Source: Lepisosteus oculatus
Lineage: Eukaryota > Chordata > Actinopteri > Semionotiformes > Lepisosteidae
Length of the DNA: 64,000 nucleotides
Direction: 5' to 3'
NCBI RefSeq assembly: GCF_040954835.1
Contig: NC_090716.1
Span: 2,343,605-2,407,604 of the forward strand
Below the pieces are notes generated by a model that made no database searches, was not told the DNA's origin, and worked only from the letters and a program-made list of their open reading frames with translations. Shown one piece after another: positions 57,372 to 64,000 of the stretch (positions are counted from its first letter, which is position 1; each line of letters begins with the position of its first letter). The position numbers and the translations under genes were made by a program.

Positions 57372-60317
57372 GACTTCCTGAAAAGCTACACCTTTGTTGT
57401 TTTGTCACTCCTCGTCGTTTTTCCTTATCGGTGCCTGCACGCGACTCCGGCGGCTGAGACCGCCCAGGCAAGGGTTTTTCAAGTTCACGCCGTCCAGCCT
57501 CCATTTTTTCCGTGACAGCCGAGCCCGGCGTCAGTTTTAGAAATGTCATTCCAAACTGGATTAGGCTGCCAAGACGCTCTCCTTCTCATTATAACGCATC
57601 ACGCCGCCTCCCATCAGCGACCGCCGGCTGCTGAGAGGTCCGCACTGGCATTGAAAGTCCTTTTTTTCCGCGGACAAACAGACCCCGCCGCTCTCCAGGG
57701 AATGTCAATGACGTTGAAATACATTAAAATGTAAAAAAAAAAAGGACTGAGGCAATTAACATCCGCGTACATAGACCGCCAGCATAGAGGACACTGTCGC
57801 TTTCATCTGACTTTCAGGGCTCACTGTAAATATAATGAGTGTCTGAACCAGAGGATGCTTTTATATATATATGGATGAGCGCAGAGCATCTTTCCACTCT
57901 ATTTTTTCAACTTGGTAGAAACTTTTTCAAATCCAAGGACAGGTTTCTCCAAAATTGGCACTGAAGTTGGAGCCTTCATTGTCCTGTTTCCCACAAGCTG
58001 TAAATAACATAATCAGCACAAAACAATGTTGTCAAGTGGTTTGACAGTGTTGGGTCTGGCCTTATGAGTGGTCTTGGTTCCCAGTCCCATACTGTAACTC
58101 AATAGGCCTTATTTGGAACAGTGTGCAGCAGACTTGCCTGGGAAGGGGTTTGTAATGGCGGGCGCTGTGCCACTAGAGGCCGCCAAAAACCTCTTTCATG
58201 TGTAAATAGACACACTAGGTGATATGTTGCGCAGATAATTGGTGGTGAAGTCTGGTTCCACATTCTCACATGGGGTTAATTTGTGGAATGCTTTGGGATA
58301 TAAAGGGCTTTCACAGGGATAGTGGTGGCTGGGTTCTGATAGCAGGCTGGGGAAGCTCCTGATGAGCACATTGCTGAAAAACCCGCAAGTCTGTCACTAT
58401 TGAACTATGGCTCTGGTGTTCCTCTGAGTACTTGCCTGAGCAATCTGAAGGTTAGTTTTATGGTGAGGGAAGAGATTCTGGCTACAGTTAGAGAAACAGT
58501 TGCTAGATATGCTCAGGTGTATCCCATCCCACCTGTGACCACCCATAAATATTGCCCAGCTGACATTTCACTCCCTGTGGTGAATTTAGTTGTGCTCCGT
58601 TGACTCTGACTCTGATGTTATCATGGCTTGGAGTAATTTCCCTAGAGAGCTTCAGAGAAGAGGAGTGAAACTCTTGTGCCACTTTAATTTGCTGCTGTTA
58701 CAGGAAACGGGAGACAGTCTCTCGTGCCAGCTGCCGAGAAGAGCATCTTAAATCACACTCCCAATGCTTCCTAGTTTAGCCACTCAGGGAGGAGTGCCGG
58801 AATAATCCCCCTGAATAGCACTTGCAGAGCTTTCTTGCACATTCCATAATTAACAGAGTGCAATTCTGGACTCACGTAATATAGAAAGTGGCTTGGCATA
58901 GGTGGATTTAAAAGCCAACCTGGGAAGCGAAAGAAAATCAAGCTTCTGGGAAAGAATTGAGGGGGGATAGTCGAACAGTATATGTTTTGACTCTAGTAGT
59001 CCAGCTGGGACTGAGCAATTAAATTAGGGAAAGAAATAAAATGGGAAATTGGCTCTCTTGTCTTGTATTTTCCGTTCCCAGTTTTTGAACAAACTCCTTG
59101 TGAAACAAGCCCATTTTATTACCTCCCCCGCGAAGAATTTTGAGCCAGTCCTCAGGAATACTACACAATAAACAGCCTAAATGATTTATACTCAAGAAAC
59201 AGAGGGTGAAAAAGTCAGATTTCTGTGATCAGCCGGAGCTCTGTTTAATGTTCTCTGGTAGTTTGTAGCTTTTTGTCTGTAGCCTTTGGAGCTCCTTCCC
59301 TACAGACCCATTAATGGAGCTGACCATGTATGTTTTCAGAAGGACAATAAGGTTAGTGGTTCACCAGAAAACAGGATTTCCAGGAAAAACTCACCCCTGA
59401 AATTCAAGACTGTGGAATAAGTACAAATGTAAGTCAAAGCAGCGACTATGGAAACTGGGCATCGAAAAATTGAACAATGAATTTGAAGATGAAGCCTTGT
59501 TTAGGATCATGCCGTATCCTCCATAATTATTTAATTAGATGTTTGGTTAAGAAGGGTGTTTTTTTTCATTTTTTATGCTCTTTAAAAGCCTCTGACAGAA
59601 ATGCTTTAACTGTTACAAATTTGTAAAAGCCCATTACAGTGTCAGCAGGAAATGTCCTATTTTCCGCAGAGTTTAGATGATTATGCTAGCAGCGCATAAC
59701 AGACGGCTTAACACCATTCAAATAGGCTTTTTGGGATAAAAAAAAGCAAAGAAAACACAGGCTCGTGAACAGTGAAAGAGCAGAAAACAATGTCATTAGC
59801 CTTATTGACAGATGGTCTGTGGAGCATTGCACAAAGCCATTGACTAATTGTACCATTTTCTCAATCACATTGTTTAGACCACAATGATCTGATAATCACC
59901 TTAATGGATTATAAATGCCAATGACAGCTCATCATCATCATCATTAGCTTGTTTCCCCTTGGTGTGATGTTGTGGAAGAGCCATTTACTGGGTCACCCAT
60001 TCTGTGGGCTGACAGTGCACCCCCATGCTTCACCCAGGCATCAGTGCCTCTGCTTTGGCAGCTGGGGTTCCTAATTGATGTTGCACTCTTCCTGTGGCGG
60101 CGCAACCTTGTCGTTAAGGGGGGGTGGGTTGTGTACCTGATGTGTTTCCTGAGCAGAGAGGACAGAGAAAGCAGACAAGGGTGTTTCCCATTTGCAGAAC
60201 AGGGCCTGCTCTGCCTGAACTCTGTCCCAAGCAATGCACATGCTCCCACCTGACACTGGAATTCAGGGAACTGCATGCATTCAATTTCATGCCTGATGGA
60301 TTGATGTCTGTCGGAAG
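57372..60317. other. no gene seen
   Basis: Unique, AT-rich sequence with few repeats. It includes TAATTA-rich stretches at about 59500-59560 and 59880-59950. No splice-supported coding sequence found. Confidence 0.5.
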
Positions 60318-60443
60318 CTACTGTTCTTTTTTCTTCTGGGCGGACCGCAGCCACAGTTTTACATCCATGATTTCCTGGTAGCAGCTGTAAGAGAAGACAC
60401 TGATGAAGATGAAGGAGGTGATGACATTGGAGTAAAAAGACAC
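60318..60443 (-). CDS. candidate terminal exon, membrane segment plus KKEQ end
   Basis: Unrecognised. The minus strand has an acceptor-like attctgttgcag, then 41 codons and TAG. A hydrophobic stretch (NVITSFIFISVFSY) is followed by a polar, basic tail ending AQKKKEQ. Codons are biased to C/G at third positions (ATC, TTC, GTC, CTG), unlike the AT-rich surroundings, which favours real coding. The last four residues KKEQ fit the KKxx ER-retrieval signal. No upstream exon, poly(A) signal or family match was found, so it may be chance. Confidence 0.33.
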   Translation of the reverse strand: MSFYSNVITSFIFISVFSYSCYQEIMDVKLWLRSAQKKKEQ

Positions 60444-62161
60444 CTGCAACAGAATTTTGCCCCATGCTATGGTAGAGCGTGTTCGAAACACAACAAAGTA
60501 AAGGAAATGCTTGGTGCTCATCTGTCTGTCTGCTAAGCATTCAGGGTTGGTTTAAAATATGAGTACATTAATAACAAGGGGAGAGAACAGCAAGGACAGA
60601 TTTATTTCATTTCAAATTGCATGTCCTTACATTAAAATTCCATACCATTTCTGCACAACTCAATGTCTGTCTTGCAGCAGCATGATTCACAAATGCCCTA
60701 GTGACTAATAGATACAAGGAAGACGAGCTTGCTGAGTCCCCACTCTTCTGTCGCATACCCAAAGCCCTGTCTGCTTCCTCTCCATTCTTCTGGGGCTGAC
60801 GAAATCAACTGAAGGAGTTAGAGTGGAAACTGAGAGTCAACAGCACAGAGTTTCAGAGCTGACTGTCTGAGCTTGATTGCCATTGATTGTGGTGTAATAG
60901 TGAACAGTTATAGTAAAGTTGCCTATCGACTATTGTGAAGTAACAGTAAACAGACACAGTCAAGTCCAGCAACAGAAAATTGCAGAAGAGGCGCCTATCC
61001 TCCCTGACCTCTCACAGGATATTGATCCTCAAAAGCTTGTCTTCCCATTTCAAATTAAAAGGCAAATCAGACTGAGCTCCATTGGGGTGCAGGTGAAAAA
61101 GAAAGAGCTGAACAACCTTCCCTGTTCTGGTGAGAGAGAAGAATCTTTTCTTCCTTTCAAGCCAGTGCTGCTATATTCCCCAACTTCTGACCAATAGCAG
61201 CCGTTGAAGGAGCAGCCTGCAGGTTAACAGCAAAGCCAAGAGCTCTTCGGTATTTTGATGAATAAGGCTCTGATATGAAAGCACACAGGAGAACAAACAA
61301 ACAAAGATCCGCAAGGATTTCCTGGGAGAAATGAAGGGGCTGAGTGTCTTTCCGAGACAGGCCATCTCCCGAATTGTGATTTACAAAATGAGAGACGGGC
61401 CTCTCACCTGCTGGCTTATGACACAATCCTTTTATTTTCAAATGGCATCCAGACGACTCAGTCAAACTGTTTTTGGTAAAGACAGGTCTGTTCTTTCAGC
61501 CATGCCTTTTCACTGGGCGTAAGGTCTAGCCTCAGTCTTCCAGAGAGAGGCATGAGAGGGATGTCAGTGTTACTGGGTCAAGTCTTTGGCTGTTAATAGA
61601 CACTGGAAATTGTGTCTCTAATTGCCTGTTTAACAGATATTACAGTAGATAGCAGGTCACTGCCCTTAACCAATCAGCTCTTCATTAAGTCCATTGATCA
61701 GGCCCAGATTATACTTAAAGGGATTTGAATCAGAGCCCTGTTTAAAAAGGGAGTTGAAGGCATTAACTGCTGAGTCACTGTCTTCATCCACAGGAACAGA
61801 TCAGTCTTGGCCGGAGTGATCTGATCTTTGCTCTCTTCTTTTTTTTGGGTTTGTTTGAAAGCCAAAACAGGCATCCAAACAAAACAAAAAAAACAAGTTG
61901 GGGAATGGATGTCGGTAAATTAATTTTTAGGGGCTACGACAAATGCAAATACAACCCCCCCCCCCCGACAACTGGAATATCCTCTACACAGGTTTCATGG
62001 CAGAATGTGGTCGAGACTGCCTCATGGCCACTCGAGAGAGGCGATACGCTTCTCCTACTCGCCTGCCTGCCTCTCCCCCTGCAGTTTGTGCTGGCTGACA
62101 CCTGCGTCACCCCCTGATGCCCCTGTAGTGTACAGGGCAATCTTCGAAAAGAGGTCCCGCC
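60444..62161. other. no gene seen
   Basis: Unique sequence with a poly-C run at about 61954-61966. Upstream exons for the 60318-60443 candidate would be expected here or beyond, but none stood out. Confidence 0.45.
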
Positions 62162-62528
62162 TGTCACGGTTCCACCTGCCCCGAGGAGACGCCACCGTTA
62201 ATTAGACTCGGCTTCCGTTAATCAACGCTAACCGGCTCCTAATGACCACTAACAGCATCACCTGGACCGCCTATCCTCTCCCACACTATTTAAGGACTGC
62301 TTACCTGCTCTGGTATGCTGGGCATTGAGTCTGCGAGCGGAGCTTTCCTCTCTTGTGTGGGCCCAACGCTTCTTACCTCGATCTTTCTGATCTCCCGGCT
62401 TCGCTACCAGTTCTCCTCCTTAGACAACAGCTTCGGATTTGACTTCTCGGATAATTTCCCCCCGGCTTTCTACTTCTCTCCTAGGAATTCGCATAGGGTG
62501 CCACGTGTAACCGGTTCACTTCGTTACA
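62162..62528 (+). mobile_element. Gypsy-like solo LTR
   Basis: It starts TGTCACGG, ends CGTTACA, has 'cacactatttaaggactgc' as TATA region and 'ttcgcatagggtgcc' near the end. Flanks ccgcc (62157-62161) and acgcc (62529-62533) match at four of five bases. It is more distant from the other LTRs. Confidence 0.75.
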
Positions 62529-63241
62529 ACGCCTGCCGTGAGGCTGTGAACAGTGGCACCCAAAGGCAAGTCTGCACTAAGGGAGACGAAGGCTCTGGTG
62601 GAAAACCTTTCAGATGCCTCTGCAGGCAGAAATGTGTCTTTGTTCACGAGGAATGACAACACCCCAAAATCGAAGTGTAACGAACTATTGTGGAGTGAAT
62701 ATTTGGCTGAGGGCCGACCTCCTGGCCATAGGACGAGGAAGCCAGGACCCCCTGCAGGGTGACCAAGGGGCAGCAGCAGAGGTGGAGGTGGGATGCAAAA
62801 GTTGCACGCAAGGGAGAGAGAGATCGCATTTGGTATATATAGTGTTCGGTGGAGGAGGGACGAAGGGAGTGATTGCTAATCGCTGACAGCTGGGGATGAT
62901 TGAGCGTGGTTGTGGTCATCCCTCCCGAACTTTAGTGAAAGAAACTCCATTAAATGAGAAAGCCCGAGTAACAGGAAAACCAACGTCACAAATGTATCAG
63001 GAAAAGAGCTGCTCTTGAACGAATGAAAGACAATAAAACATACTGTAGAAGACTCTCTAAATCACTTCAAGATGATCAGCAACTCCAACTCCTCTGCCTG
63101 TCAGCACACAGGCAAGTGCTTTTTTTCTGAAGAGTTTCTTAGAATTGCTGCAGATGAGGCAGCTACCTGTTTTGTTATCTTGAAACCTTGGTCAGACGTC
63201 TTTCATCCTTTTTCAGGAAAAAAAAAATTGGCAGGGATCAG
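62529..63241. other. no gene seen
   Basis: Unique sequence. The text after the LTR ('gtggcacccaaagg') superficially resembles a primer-binding site, but no internal retroelement sequence follows. Confidence 0.5.
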
Positions 63242-63686
63242 TGTCGCGACTGTAGTCCCTCCCCCTTAAGGGCGCTCCGGCCCTTTCACTTCGGACTTGA
63301 TTCTCTGCACCTGTCCCCTGTTCCCAGTCCGCCTTAAAAGCCAGGCGCTGAATCCGGGCTCTGCATCTGATCTCCGTATCGTGCGAGTCCGGGACCTGGA
63401 AGCGCCTGGTCCTGTTCCCTTTCCGCCAGTTCCGACCCGGTTCCAGTTTTTATCTGGTCTGTTCTTGGATGGACCCCCCCGGCTTTGGACTTTGCTCGTG
63501 TTTGATTCCCCCTTTGGATTTCTACTGGATTGTTTGCCCCAAACTCACCCCCTGGACACCTGCGCACTTTGGACACGCCCCCCTGTTTTCATCCCCGTAT
63601 TCCTGCATGACTTTTTCCTAGTGTTTCCTTACTCCATCCCGGATTGTGTCGTCCGCATAGGGTCTGGAAAGAACTGTTCCGTTACA
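63242..63686 (+). mobile_element. Gypsy-like solo LTR
   Basis: It starts TGTCGCGAC, ends CGTTACA, has 'ccttaaaagccaggcgctg' and 'gtccgcatagggtctgg'. Flanks atcag (63237-63241) and atcgg (63687-63691) match at four of five bases. It is very similar to 33183-33655. Confidence 0.85.
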
Positions 63687-64000
63687 ATCGGTCCTTAAAC
63701 TTGAACGCTAGTGGACTGGCGTCTCAGGACAGATTCTTCCCCAGCTGCAATGCAAAACCAGTTTTGTTTTCTTGCTTGGCACTCAGTGATAGACTGCACT
63801 ATTAAGCTCCTTTACTCTGGATATCTCCAGAAAAGCCTTAGAAAGAGGCTTGCTTGTTATTTCTGATAATGCACAGATCCATGTGCGGCTGTAGAGCACT
63901 GCTCCATTTAGGCAGTGTGTGTGAGGCACAGCATAAATCTCTTGAAACTATAGTGGAATTAGGTTAAAGCTTTCCTCAGTTATAATGGTATTTTTCACTC
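63687..64000. other. no gene seen
   Basis: Unique sequence to the window end. Confidence 0.5.

Noticed and set aside
56804..57549. Several overlapping open frames of 148-170 codons
   Set aside because: They run through a tRNA-derived SINE and change frame with no conserved protein sequence.
59944..60540. Minus-strand open frame of 198 codons
   Set aside because: It overlaps the 60318-60443 candidate exon in another frame, is unspliced and shows no motif.
62540..62560. Primer-binding-site-like sequence after the 62162 LTR
   Set aside because: The near-duplicated flanks (ccgcc/acgcc) show the element ends at 62528, and no internal domain follows.
1..64000. CRISPR arrays, operons, prophage or toxin-antitoxin systems
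   Set aside because: Tandem repeats here are minisatellites without regular spacers, and genes are intron-split vertebrate genes; nothing prokaryotic is present.

Overview
The window is vertebrate nuclear DNA, most likely from a ray-finned fish. The genes are split by GT-AG introns, and the introns and spacers are crowded with fish-type retroposons: 5S-rRNA-headed SINEs with an L2-like tail, several tRNA-headed SINEs, LINE 3' ends ending in (TATC)n, Gypsy-like solo LTRs, and Tc1 and hAT DNA transposons. A non-teleost lineage such as gar or bowfin would fit, but I cannot prove the species from this sequence. There are no operons, CRISPR arrays or prokaryotic features.

Layout. From 1 to 1.8 kb there is retroposon debris (a decayed LINE with a SINE in it). 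The last coding exon of a GAS2-type gene lies at 1819-2025 on the plus strand. After a repeat-rich convergent spacer, the complete SVIP gene (small VCP/p97-interacting protein, 82 aa) occupies 16291-10092 on the minus strand, and I could resolve it into four coding exons. GAS2 and SVIP facing each other tail to tail is the same arrangement as on human 11p14.3, which supports both calls.

From 41980 down to 19626 on the minus strand lies a 24-coding-exon gene of the mesothelin/otoancorin/stereocilin superfamily. All 23 internal junctions have GT-AG borders and compatible phases. The joined frame is 1058 codons plus stop, with a signal peptide, about 25 N-glycosylation sequons, an RRRRR-E furin-type site at residues 742-747 and a C-terminal GPI-anchor-like hydrophobic tail. 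Its closest recognisable relative is otoancorin, but the basic cleavage site is a mesothelin-like trait. An internally deleted hAT transposon with a perfect 8-bp target duplication sits just past its stop codon, and a Tc1-like transposon, solo LTRs and LINE tails fill its introns.

From 42.4 to 64 kb I see no convincing gene, only SINEs, a series of related solo LTRs, minisatellites and long unique AT-rich stretches. One possible terminal exon, a membrane segment followed by KKEQ-stop at 60318-60443 on the minus strand, is the only coding candidate there.

The three genes are not known to work in one pathway. GAS2 is cytoskeletal, SVIP regulates p97/ERAD, and the mesothelin/otoancorin protein is an extracellular GPI-anchored glycoprotein. 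The main points of interest are the otoancorin-like gene with a furin site next to SVIP, and the well-preserved transposon boundaries. I found no undescribed multi-gene system.
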